Shown here one piece after another: positions 1 to 6,440 of a DNA stretch of 8,890 nucleotides. The stretch covers positions 1-8,890 of the forward strand of contig DLYJ01000238.1 of the NCBI GenBank assembly GCA_003447785.1, in the 5' to 3' direction. A model generated the notes under the pieces. The model did not search any database. It was not told the DNA's origin and saw only the letters and a program-made list of their open reading frames with translations. The DNA is from Treponema sp. Lineage in GTDB: Bacteria > Spirochaetota > Spirochaetia > Treponematales > Treponemataceae. The translations under genes were made by a program, and so were the position numbers. How positions within the stretch are numbered: position 1 is the stretch's first letter; each line of letters opens with the position of its first letter.

Positions 1-22
1 GTATTAATTCAATTTTTTTCAT
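1..22 (-). CDS. Start of an unidentified gene, cut by the left window edge
   Basis: Only the first seven codons are visible on the minus strand (MKKIELI, then the window ends), so no function can be assigned. The start is chosen because a strong GGAGG ribosome binding site (29-33) sits six bases before the ATG. An in-frame ATG 18 bases further upstream (38-40) would place that site inside the gene and is less likely. It lies 47 bases after the stop of the MMPL exporter in the same direction, with no evident terminator between, so it is probably the next gene of the lolA-like/exporter operon. In lipid-type biosynthesis clusters this place is often taken by a biosynthetic enzyme or another envelope protein, but nothing here shows which. 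Confidence 0.6.
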
Positions 23-28
23 AAAAAA

Positions 29-33
29 CCTCC
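29..33 (-). promoter_or_regulatory. Strong ribosome binding site of the truncated gene
   Basis: GGAGG on the minus strand, six bases before the ATG at 22-20. It decides between two in-frame ATG codons in favour of the downstream one. Confidence 0.6.
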
Positions 34-54
34 GTTTCATTCTGCCGTCCGTAA

Positions 55-73
55 ACAGCCTAAGACAGCCTAA
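55..73. repeat. Two tandem copies of a 9-base word around the exporter stop codon
   Basis: ACAGCCTAA occurs at 55-63 and again at 65-73, giving a period of ten bases. The second copy contains the minus-strand stop codon of the exporter (70-72). The first lies in the gap before the next gene. It looks like a small tandem duplication. No function is evident. Confidence 0.6.
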
Positions 74-2400
74 AGCATTGCGCAGATAAACGAAACGACG
101 AGGCCCGTAAAAATCGAAAGACCAAGCACGTGAACCGGCACAAAGGCGCTCAACACAAGTGAGCCAAAACTGATTGCTGTTGTTAAAAACGACAGGAAGA
201 TTGCAAAACTTTCTGTCGTATTGTTTTTATTTTCAATTCTGTAAATTACATAATCAAGGCCAAGCCCAAATACAAGAATGATTCCCGTGATGCCAAAAAA
301 CTCGATGTTTAAGCCGTTCAAAACAAATACTGCACCCACGCACAAAAGCGCAAGAAGGGGAACCAACACCACCTTGAATACAGTTTTTGAGTCGTAGAAA
401 AACCTGAGAACAAATGCGATTACGACAAAGGCGCAGGCAAACATCAAAAGTATAAACACCGTCAGTTTGTCCAGGCTTTGAGAAATTGAACTTACCTTGC
501 TTTCGTAGAATACGTCCTGGTCCGATGCGGCAAGCTGTTCATAAACTGCTGCATCGCTGATTTTTGAAGGCAGAATCACTGAGTAAAAATAATCACCCGA
601 CTGCCCTATCCAGAGGATTTTCAGAAGGCTTTTGAGGAATTCAGGGGTTTCGTTTGAAAGGGTCACAAAACTTGCGCTTTTTGAATTGAATTCATTTATA
701 AAAGAATCACAGTCTGATTCATCAAAACCGAGAGCTGCAAACTGTTCCCCCGCATAGGGCAAAAGATTTTTTACAGCCTCATAGGACTGATTTTGTTTTT
801 TAACCGACGGAATAAAACGCGCGGTGCACACAAAGGGATCCGGAATCTTGGGAATAAGGGCTTCTTCTTTTTCCAGAACTTCCTGTTCGGTTTTGCCCCG
901 GACAATGAGGTAATTTGTTGGATTATAATCAATTACCTGTGCCGCAAGAATCGTATCTTCCCGGAGGCGGCCTTCCATTTTGTACAGGTTACTCAAATCA
1001 TTGCGGACGGCAAGTTTTTTATAATTGAATCCAAGTACGAGAAGGCTCAGCAAAGACAGAACAAGAGGAATAAATTTTACGGCGGGCCGGACTTTTGCAA
1101 AGCGGGACTGATTCAATTCAATCAACTGAATCAACGGAATACAGCGCTTTTCTTCCGGCGGAAGAGAAAATACCGGATACACAGCCATGACCGTCAGAAA
1201 TGAACTTAAAATTCCTGCAAATGAAAAGAGTGCAATCTGCTTTAAAAGCATAAAAGGCGCAAAGAAAAGAATCACAAAACAGATTTCTGTAGAAACAAGG
1301 GACAAAAAAAGCCCGTTAAAAATGTGCCGCCGGATTTGAGTTCCGCTTTCAAGGGCGGGAGAAGCCTTCCAGTTGATAAAATAATGAAGGCTGTAATCAA
1401 TGCAGGAACCGATGAGTGAAGTTCCAAAAACAAGGGTAATCAGATGAATTGAACCGAAAAATCCGTGAACTGTCGCAAAGGCTGTGGCAACGGACAGGAC
1501 AATGGAAAGCACGCTTGCAGCCAGGGGAACAAAACTTTTAAACACAAAAAGAAGAATCAGGATTACCGCAATCATCGACACGGTAGAAATGATTGAGATT
1601 TCAAGGCTTGCCGAAGAAGAACTTTTGTAACTGTGAAAAGGAGTTCCAAAAAAGACCATTTTTGCATCTTCGCTTTCAAGGGGAAGGCAAGTCCTGTAAA
1701 TGAGCGGTACCGCATTATCCCGTGAACCGAGTTTTGCTCCCTTTTCCGAAAGTTCTGCCCGAATCATAACGTACCAGTCGCCCTTAAACTCGCGCGCGAG
1801 AACGCCGTCTTTCGGACCAAAGGCCGTGCCGCTTTCGGTGATTGCCCTGAGGCAGTTTTGAAGGTTTACTTCATCCAGCAGAAAAGGATCTGCGGCAATG
1901 TTATCAAAAGAAGAAAGTGTAAAGCCGCCAAAGACTTTTGCAAGCGCATTCCGGGCAAAGTTCTGTGCTCCTTCAGGAGTGTTGAGTTCTTCCACGGTGG
2001 ATTGATTCAACAGCATAAATCTGTATTTTTGCAGAAACTCTGTTACGTCCTGAGCGCTTTCGTTGTCCGCATACAATGAAACCGAATTAAAGCGGCTGTC
2101 GTCCTTGAGCGCGTCGTAAACTTTCTGAGCGTTTTGTTTTGCAATTGAAAAGTCAGCAGATTTTGAAAGAATAAAAACATTGTTCTGGGAAGAAGCCGTG
2201 ATATTTTCTTCGGCAATGTGTGCGGCTGTGCTGTCCGTTTCCGACGGAATCATGTCAAAAAAAGAGGCGTTGATGTTGAGGCCGCCTGTAACGATGCGGG
2301 CAATAAAAAGGCTTGCAGCAAGCGTGTGAAGCAAAATCCAGAGTTTCAGGAAAATTCTACGGCTGACTCTATTTTTTAAAGTACTCAAGTTGAGATTCAC
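70..2400 (-). CDS. MMPL/RND-family exporter (COG4258-like)
   Basis: A 776-residue inner-membrane protein with the RND/MMPL layout. TM1 is about 16-38, followed by a large extracytoplasmic domain (about 40-265), a block of five helices (about 267-411), TM7 (about 443-460), a second outer domain (about 461-640) and a last block of five helices (about 645-776). Each block has the Asp-Tyr pair that carries the proton relay in MmpL-type transporters: D335-Y336 in GSCIDYS and D716-Y717 in GLGLDY. This fits a proton-driven exporter of a lipid or other hydrophobic product. The start is GTG, supported by AAGGA (2409-2413) eight bases upstream. The gene begins inside the lolA-like gene (32-base overlap), so translation is probably coupled. 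Similar exporters follow LolA-like genes in aryl polyene and fatty-acid-like clusters. The substrate is unknown, and a drug efflux role is not indicated. Confidence 0.88.
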   Translation of the reverse strand: MNLNLSTLKNRVSRRIFLKLWILLHTLAASLFIARIVTGGLNINASFFDMIPSETDSTAAHIAEENITASSQNNVFILSKSADFSIAKQNAQKVYDALKDDSRFNSVSLYADNESAQDVTEFLQKYRFMLLNQSTVEELNTPEGAQNFARNALAKVFGGFTLSSFDNIAADPFLLDEVNLQNCLRAITESGTAFGPKDGVLAREFKGDWYVMIRAELSEKGAKLGSRDNAVPLIYRTCLPLESEDAKMVFFGTPFHSYKSSSSASLEISIISTVSMIAVILILLFVFKSFVPLAASVLSIVLSVATAFATVHGFFGSIHLITLVFGTSLIGSCIDYSLHYFINWKASPALESGTQIRRHIFNGLFLSLVSTEICFVILFFAPFMLLKQIALFSFAGILSSFLTVMAVYPVFSLPPEEKRCIPLIQLIELNQSRFAKVRPAVKFIPLVLSLLSLLVLGFNYKKLAVRNDLSNLYKMEGRLREDTILAAQVIDYNPTNYLIVRGKTEQEVLEKEEALIPKIPDPFVCTARFIPSVKKQNQSYEAVKNLLPYAGEQFAALGFDESDCDSFINEFNSKSASFVTLSNETPEFLKSLLKILWIGQSGDYFYSVILPSKISDAAVYEQLAASDQDVFYESKVSSISQSLDKLTVFILLMFACAFVVIAFVLRFFYDSKTVFKVVLVPLLALLCVGAVFVLNGLNIEFFGITGIILVFGLGLDYVIYRIENKNNTTESFAIFLSFLTTAISFGSLVLSAFVPVHVLGLSIFTGLVVSFICAML

Positions 2401-2995
2401 TTAGAGCGTCCTTGTAAACCTGGTTTGAATATGTGTAGACAGTTGAATTTGACTCGCCCTGCACGATTACGGTCCTGTCCAGAGAGCAGTCACTTTCCTT
2501 CCAGGAACCGCCCAGTTCAATTGAATTGAGGGCAACCGCAATTGTACTGTCTTTTGGAACAAGAGTGAGGTTCCAGGTGGTTTTATCTGAAGTAAAGCTT
2601 TTAATGCTGAAGGATTTTTCGATTGCATCCCGGGATGAACCAAAAATTGATTTTACGCTTGAAGCGACTGTCTTAAAAACTTCATTTTCCGAGCCGTCAA
2701 CAACATTTTTTGTTCCGTCGGGCCTGATTTGAATCATTGCATCTTCCGTAACAGCCATTGTCTGCGGAAAAGGCTTGAGGGTGTTCCACACAATTCCCCT
2801 GTCACTCATGATGTATGTTCCGCTGGATGTGAGCGGTTTCTTTAATTTTGCGGATTTTTTCTGCATTGTAAATGAACCTTCTGTCACTTTGCGGGATGTA
2901 AGTGAATTCAAAACCTGATCAAGAGAAGGTGCGCTTTGTGCAAAAAGTGCTGCAGCCATAAAAAAAACTGCCAGCAGCGAAAATGTTCTTTTCAT
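2369..2995 (-). CDS. LolA-like periplasmic lipoprotein/lipid carrier
   Basis: A 208-residue secreted protein with a classic signal peptide (KR, then a hydrophobic stretch to about residue 19, cleavage probable at ALFA|Q). The mature part has the LolA-family pattern seen in COG2834: GSFTMQKKSAKLKKPLTSSG at 40-59 (glycine, then the K-x-L-x-x-PL-x-S-x-G strand) and GIVWNTLKPFPQTM at 67-80, followed by alternating beta strands. LolA proteins form an open half-barrel that carries lipidated or acylated cargo through the periplasm. The stop lies 32 bases inside the MMPL exporter gene, so the two probably act together: the exporter would release a lipid from the inner membrane and this protein would carry it. 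Being paired with an exporter rather than with LolCDE, it is more likely a dedicated carrier than the general LolA. No Shine-Dalgarno sequence is visible before its ATG. Confidence 0.88.
   Translation of the reverse strand: MKRTFSLLAVFFMAAALFAQSAPSLDQVLNSLTSRKVTEGSFTMQKKSAKLKKPLTSSGTYIMSDRGIVWNTLKPFPQTMAVTEDAMIQIRPDGTKNVVDGSENEVFKTVASSVKSIFGSSRDAIEKSFSIKSFTSDKTTWNLTLVPKDSTIAVALNSIELGGSWKESDCSLDRTVIVQGESNSTVYTYSNQVYKDALSESQLEYFKK
2409..2413 (-). promoter_or_regulatory. Ribosome binding site supporting the GTG start of the exporter
   Basis: AAGGA on the minus strand, eight bases before the GTG at 2400. It lies inside the last codons of the lolA-like gene, so ribosomes finishing that gene can restart on the exporter. 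This is the reason for accepting a GTG start with a 32-base overlap. Confidence 0.55.
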
Positions 2996-3006
2996 TACTG
3001 GCAGTA
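2996..3006. repeat. Perfect 5+1+5 inverted repeat touching the lolA-like start codon
   Basis: TACTG-G-CAGTA, placed directly before the ATG at 2995 and over the probable transcription start of the possible promoter at 3008-3016. It could be a small operator or could weakly fold at the 5' end of the message. It may also be chance. Confidence 0.35.
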
Positions 3007-3007
3007 G

Positions 3008-3016
3008 ATTATCACA
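3008..3016 (-). promoter_or_regulatory. Possible extended -10 promoter of the lolA-like/exporter unit
   Basis: On the minus strand TGTGATAAT matches an extended -10 (TGn followed by GATAAT, five of six to TATAAT). No good -35 is seen at 16-18 bases. Transcription would begin near 3001, leaving only about six bases before the ATG at 2995. This near-leaderless arrangement agrees with the missing Shine-Dalgarno sequence. The alternative is read-through from the pectinesterase, since no convincing terminator lies in the 41-base gap. Confidence 0.35.
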
Positions 3017-3036
3017 CTTTTATGAAAAATGGAATA

Positions 3037-5070
3037 TTAGAATTCCGGTGTAAATCCAAGGATTTTTTCTGTTGAACTGTATGTTGCCTTGAATTCAGCA
3101 TCGCTCAGCTGAGGGCGGTTCTGAGTTGAAGCGCCGTCGCCTGTTGATTTGTATTCACGGAAGAAACATTTTGCAGCCGTATTAACACTGTCCCAGTTGT
3201 TCCATGGGTCTGCGTTAATCATTTTGTCAAAACTGCAGTTGATGTAAACAGTTTTACCTGTCTGAGTTTCGCTTGTTGCTGAACCGCCGGTCCATGTTCC
3301 ACGTCCGATACAGATTTTTTTCTGCTGTCCTAAGAATGTAGAGTCGCCTGTAATCTTGCAGTTGCGGAATACATAGCCGTTTGCAAACTTAGCAGTTGAT
3401 TTGTAACCTGTGTCTGCCGCAGCGGCTGCAACGATGATACCGCCGTTGTACTGTGGAACTGTAAAGATTTTGCAGTTATCAAAGAGGGCTGTTGCTCCGC
3501 CGCAGATGTAGTCAACATCGCCTTCGATATAGCAGTTTTCTGCGTAGATACGTCCGGAACGCCAGTAGAGTGTGTCCTGCTGTCCTAAGAATACACAGTT
3601 TTTGAGGTAACACTTATCAACACCCTTAAGTGCCAGGGCGATTGAGCGTTTTTCAGCGCCTCCCCAGAGTTTGTTCCATTCAGCACCCTTGTTGTAGAAA
3701 GTGATGTTGCATGCGTTAAAGTATGCGTTTGCAGCCGGGCTTTCAGGAATAGCTACCTTGTCGCCTACTGAGTCGCCGCCCTTTGGAAGAAGGTTAACTT
3801 CAACGAGGAGGTTGCCGTCGATTCCGCCGGTGTCAGCTTCAAAGCCGTAGATTACAGTTGTAGACGGGTTTGTACCGATAAGGCTGATTCCGTTCTTTGT
3901 AATCTTGAGTTTTTCGTAGTAGAAGCCAGGCATAACCTTGATTGCGCTTCCTTCCGGAACTGCGTCGATTGCTTCCTTGATTGTCTTGTATGCACCGTCT
4001 GCTCCGCTTGGATCTACAGTTGCAGCAATTTTTACATCAGGAACAGCGCCGTTTTCTGTAACAACTTCTGCGTTTGCACGGCTGTAAGGAAGTTTGTTCA
4101 GCTTGATTTTGCCTTTTACAGTAGAAGTGTCGTAGAACACAGGGTCTTTTGAATTAACTTCCGGTCCCTGGATATTGATTCCTGCCGGTTTTTTAGCAGG
4201 GCGTTTGCTTGGTGGCGGAGGGTCATTTTTTGTAGTCGGGTTGGTAACAAGATCAGCCTTGAGTTTTTTGCCCATTTCTTCGAGAGACATTGAACTTACG
4301 TCCTCGTCAATTACGGTAAGGAAGTAAGCATAGCGGCCAAACGCATTTGTTGAACCGTCATTGTCGCCGAATTCAAGATAGTTGCCCTGACCGAGCATCA
4401 TGTCCCAGTTGATTGCACTTGTATCAAGTTTCGGATCTGCGTTCTTTGTAAAGTCAGTTCTTTCCTTGCAGGTGTCAGAGTGGCGGAGGACACCGTCAAT
4501 GTAAGCAAATGCTTTCATATTCTGAGGACCTTCACTCAGGTCAAATACGAGGCGGTAATCATGCCAGTCAGATACGATGTCGCCTGGTCCTTCAGGAGCG
4601 CGGAGACGGCTCATATTGTTTGACCCCTTAACCTGGTTTGATGAATTATGACGGAGAAGTGTCTGCCATGCACCGTTCTGAACGTATGCATAGAAAATTC
4701 CGTAAGGTGTTGTTCCGGCATCAGGGTCAACGGAACCTTTTGCCTTAAAAATCAAAGTTACGAGTTTTTCTTTTCCGGTAAGAGGAAGGATAATGGCATC
4801 CTGTTTACCGTCAAGGGTACTGAATCTCAAACATTTTTTACCGTTGAGATCAGAATCAACAAAAGAAAAATGTTCATCATAGGAATTGGAAACCTGCCAT
4901 CCGGCCTTGTTCAAATCCTTTAAAACATCCTTTTTATTTACTTTGCCCGGAAGATAGAGGTTCCAGCCGGTTGCAGGCTTGATTTTTCTCTTGATTTCCC
5001 TGGCAGAAAGCGGAAGTACAAATGCGGCAGCAAGTAGGAGCGCAAGAGTCTTCGTAATAAGTTTTTTCAT
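3037..5070 (-). CDS. Secreted pectinesterase (pectin methylesterase) with N-terminal lectin-like domain
   Basis: A 677-residue enzyme, with a signal peptide (cleavage near residue 23, LPLSA|RE). Pectinesterases (carbohydrate esterase family 8) remove methyl groups from homogalacturonan so that lyases can cut it. Residues about 40-255 form a beta-rich domain that resembles concanavalin/LamG-type jelly rolls (for example YAYVQNG, DWHDYRLVFDL, AFAYIDGVLRHSD), perhaps for sugar binding. A proline- and lysine-rich linker follows (about 277-297). The catalytic right-handed beta-helix (about 345-677) begins at GADGAYKTIKEAIDAVP. It keeps GQQDTLY (D499, general acid/base), GDVDYICGG (D520, nucleophile) and GRGTW (R590, W593), which stands for the usual LGRPW but with one extra residue. 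GGAGG (5076-5080) lies five bases before the ATG and a strong promoter lies upstream, so it can be transcribed alone. It is far longer than one-domain bacterial enzymes because of the N-terminal module. Confidence 0.93.
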   Translation of the reverse strand: MKKLITKTLALLLAAAFVLPLSAREIKRKIKPATGWNLYLPGKVNKKDVLKDLNKAGWQVSNSYDEHFSFVDSDLNGKKCLRFSTLDGKQDAIILPLTGKEKLVTLIFKAKGSVDPDAGTTPYGIFYAYVQNGAWQTLLRHNSSNQVKGSNNMSRLRAPEGPGDIVSDWHDYRLVFDLSEGPQNMKAFAYIDGVLRHSDTCKERTDFTKNADPKLDTSAINWDMMLGQGNYLEFGDNDGSTNAFGRYAYFLTVIDEDVSSMSLEEMGKKLKADLVTNPTTKNDPPPPSKRPAKKPAGINIQGPEVNSKDPVFYDTSTVKGKIKLNKLPYSRANAEVVTENGAVPDVKIAATVDPSGADGAYKTIKEAIDAVPEGSAIKVMPGFYYEKLKITKNGISLIGTNPSTTVIYGFEADTGGIDGNLLVEVNLLPKGGDSVGDKVAIPESPAANAYFNACNITFYNKGAEWNKLWGGAEKRSIALALKGVDKCYLKNCVFLGQQDTLYWRSGRIYAENCYIEGDVDYICGGATALFDNCKIFTVPQYNGGIIVAAAAADTGYKSTAKFANGYVFRNCKITGDSTFLGQQKKICIGRGTWTGGSATSETQTGKTVYINCSFDKMINADPWNNWDSVNTAAKCFFREYKSTGDGASTQNRPQLSDAEFKATYSSTEKILGFTPEF
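3322..3592. repeat. Identical 16-base repeat pair inside the pectinesterase gene
   Basis: CTGCTGTCCTAAGAAT occurs at 3322-3337 and 3577-3592, the two ends of this interval. On the minus strand both copies encode FLGQQ (residues 494-498 and 579-583), once in the catalytic GQQDTLY strand and once just before the GRGTW strand. This fits stacked rungs of the parallel beta-helix. Confidence 0.5.
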
Positions 5071-5096
5071 TTTTTCCTCCAGATAATGAATAACCC

Positions 5097-5125
5097 ATTA
5101 TAAATCCCTTTGGGAGGAATTTAAA
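5097..5125 (-). promoter_or_regulatory. Sigma-70-type promoter of the pectinesterase
   Basis: On the minus strand a perfect TATAAT (5097-5102) lies 17 bases after TTTAAA (5120-5125, four of six to TTGACA). Transcription would start near 5090, giving an untranslated leader of about 20 bases that contains the GGAGG at 5076-5080. The spacer holds a perfect inverted repeat, TCCC-TTT-GGGA (5105-5115), placed where a repressor could block the promoter. Confidence 0.6.
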
Positions 5126-5138
5126 GAAGTTTTTTACC

Positions 5139-6344
5139 CTACCCTTCCCGGAGCGCGCTGCCGGTATCCTGAAATGAAATCTTTCGGGCAGAAAAACCTG
5201 ATGCAAGAGCGCCGGAAAAAACTGAAAGGAGAACGGTCAGTATAAATATCGTAATCATAAATGAGGTTTCCGGAAGAACAAAAGGAAGTTCAAACCTGTT
5301 CCGGATTAAAAAGGCAAGTGGTAGTACGCAAAGGGATGCGGTAAGGGAGCCAAGAATTCCGCCGGTACTGTTGAGCAGGAAGGCTTCTTTCATTACAAAG
5401 GAAGAGAGAGTTTTGCGACTTGCTCCCATGGCGCGTAAAACGGCAAACTCTTTTCTGCGCTCGCCGGTTATCATGGAGTAGACAACGGTCATTATTCCAG
5501 AACAAAGTGCCCAGACTAAAATCACAAGGAGCAGAACCATCTTCTGAAAGTTATGAAGGCTGTCTGAGATTCCGCTGGTCATTTCCCGGGTTTTTACTGA
5601 AACTACATGGCGGAGTTTTCTTGTAAGGCGGCCTGCAACATCATCCACATCATATCCGTCCTTTACCTTTACCATGATTGAACTTATTTTTTTGCCGCCG
5701 GCGACCTCACTTTCAAGTTTTACACCCTGCTGAACTGCGGCGTCGATTATAAAATTCAATGTGGCGGTATTTGCATAAATTGAATTATCCATTCCGGTGT
5801 CGGTTTTCTGAAGGCGGGCAATAGGATTCAATTCGATTCCGTAAACATTGAATTTGCCGTCTTTATCAGGAGCAACATTCCAGCCGTAAATTATTTCAAA
5901 ATCATGTAATTCAAAATCTGAAAGCCGTAAACTGTCAGAAATCCAGGGTTTAACCGAAAAATCAGTCTCAGGCTCAAAGCCGATTAATTCAACCTTACCC
6001 CCGTTGAATTCAACCGGGGCTGAACAGTAAACCTGAGGGCTTGCCTGCTCAACTCCTTCAATCTGGAGTGCCTTGTTCAACATGGAAGAAGAAAAATAAA
6101 TCCAGGTCCTGTTGCCTTTGTTAAGGATTTCCCGGGCACTTACCTTTGTGCGCGCTTCGTATGGAACTACAATGATGTCTGCGCCCAGTCTCAGTTCAAG
6201 ATTATGAATTCCATTTTTTAACCCCGATAAAATTGAGGCTCCTGTAAAAAGAGAAAAGGAAAGAACGAACGAAAAAAACAGAAGAGAAAGGGAACGGGCT
6301 TTTTTGCCAAATATATTTAAAACAGGAATTGCTGATAACTTCAT
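5139..6344 (-). CDS. ABC transporter permease, MacB/FtsX type
   Basis: A 401-residue inner-membrane protein with the four-helix MacB/FtsX layout: TM1 about 19-41, a long outer domain about 42-266, then TM2 about 267-290, TM3 about 319-346 and TM4 about 360-384. The cytoplasmic loop GERRKEFAVLRAMGASRKTL (294-313) is the family's coupling helix, which contacts the ATPase. The C-terminal ARKIS...ALREG tail is also typical. The outer domain begins with LGADIIVVPYEAR, a style I associate with permeases of the Campylobacter P19/FetM iron-uptake clusters, but that link rests on memory of the family. No ATPase gene is adjacent: downstream is the pectinesterase and upstream the strand switches, so the partner must lie elsewhere. 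An in-frame TAA lies upstream with no other start codon between, so the ATG at 6344 is firm, although no Shine-Dalgarno sequence precedes it. Confidence 0.88.
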   Translation of the reverse strand: MKLSAIPVLNIFGKKARSLSLLFFSFVLSFSLFTGASILSGLKNGIHNLELRLGADIIVVPYEARTKVSAREILNKGNRTWIYFSSSMLNKALQIEGVEQASPQVYCSAPVEFNGGKVELIGFEPETDFSVKPWISDSLRLSDFELHDFEIIYGWNVAPDKDGKFNVYGIELNPIARLQKTDTGMDNSIYANTATLNFIIDAAVQQGVKLESEVAGGKKISSIMVKVKDGYDVDDVAGRLTRKLRHVVSVKTREMTSGISDSLHNFQKMVLLLVILVWALCSGIMTVVYSMITGERRKEFAVLRAMGASRKTLSSFVMKEAFLLNSTGGILGSLTASLCVLPLAFLIRNRFELPFVLPETSFMITIFILTVLLSVFSGALASGFSARKISFQDTGSALREG

Positions 6345-6359
6345 TTTATCTGATTTGCT

Positions 6360-6388
6360 ATGCTATGTTAAAAGATATCAATTGTCAA
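6360..6388 (-). promoter_or_regulatory. Promoter of the ABC permease
   Basis: On the minus strand a perfect TTGACA (6383-6388) is followed, 17 bases on, by TAGCAT (6360-6365, four of six to TATAAT). Transcription would begin near 6353, leaving about nine bases before the ATG, without a Shine-Dalgarno sequence. The -35 overlaps that of the divergent reductase promoter by five of six bases. Confidence 0.55.
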
Positions 6389-6392
6389 CATA
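6364..6392. repeat. Inverted repeat TATGTT-N17-AACATA in the divergent promoter region
   Basis: Perfect six-base arms at 6364-6369 and 6387-6392 enclose 17 bases that include two small palindromes, GATATC (6374-6379) and CAATTG (6379-6384). The repeat covers both -35 elements and could be an operator acting on both genes. Short arms make chance possible. Confidence 0.3.
6368..6381. promoter_or_regulatory. FNR/CRP-like binding site candidate
   Basis: TTAAA-AGAT-ATCAA matches eight of ten fixed positions of the FNR consensus TTGAT-N4-ATCAA. Its centre is about 42 bases before the predicted start of the flavin reductase transcript, the usual place for a class II activator. It also lies within the spacer of the permease promoter, where binding would repress. 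In AT-rich DNA such matches arise by chance, so this is tentative. Confidence 0.3.
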
Positions 6393-6410
6393 CCTAATTA
6401 AAGTTATACT
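6382..6410 (+). promoter_or_regulatory. Promoter of the flavin reductase lipoprotein gene
   Basis: TTGTCA (6382-6387, five of six to TTGACA) and TATACT (6405-6410, five of six to TATAAT) are 17 bases apart. Transcription would start near 6417, which excludes an ATG at 6411 as the start codon and gives a leader of about 24 bases with its ribosome binding site. Confidence 0.6.
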
Positions 6411-6428
6411 ATGCTAACTGTTATTATC

Positions 6429-6433
6429 GAGGT
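6429..6433 (+). promoter_or_regulatory. Ribosome binding site fixing the reductase start at 6441
   Basis: GAGGT lies seven bases before the ATG at 6441. It selects this codon over the in-frame ATG at 6411, which has no such site and would add ten residues ahead of a clean lipoprotein signal peptide. Confidence 0.6.
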
Positions 6434-6440
6434 ATTACAG

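Noticed and set aside
793..1203. A 136-codon plus-strand open frame opposite the exporter
   Set aside because: Low-complexity, basic and phenylalanine-rich translation with no domain. It is the antisense shadow of the MMPL gene.
3000..3036. A rho-independent terminator after the pectinesterase
   Set aside because: The region only forms a weak AT-rich imperfect hairpin without a GC stem and U-tract, so I do not call it.
5116..5150. A terminator between the permease and the pectinesterase
   Set aside because: Only four-base arms (GAAG/CTTC) can pair, which is not convincing. Read-through remains possible.
6411..6440. An upstream in-frame ATG that would add ten residues to the flavin reductase
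   Set aside because: It has no ribosome binding site, lies before the predicted transcript start and would spoil the lipoprotein signal peptide. GAGGT before 6441 supports the later ATG.
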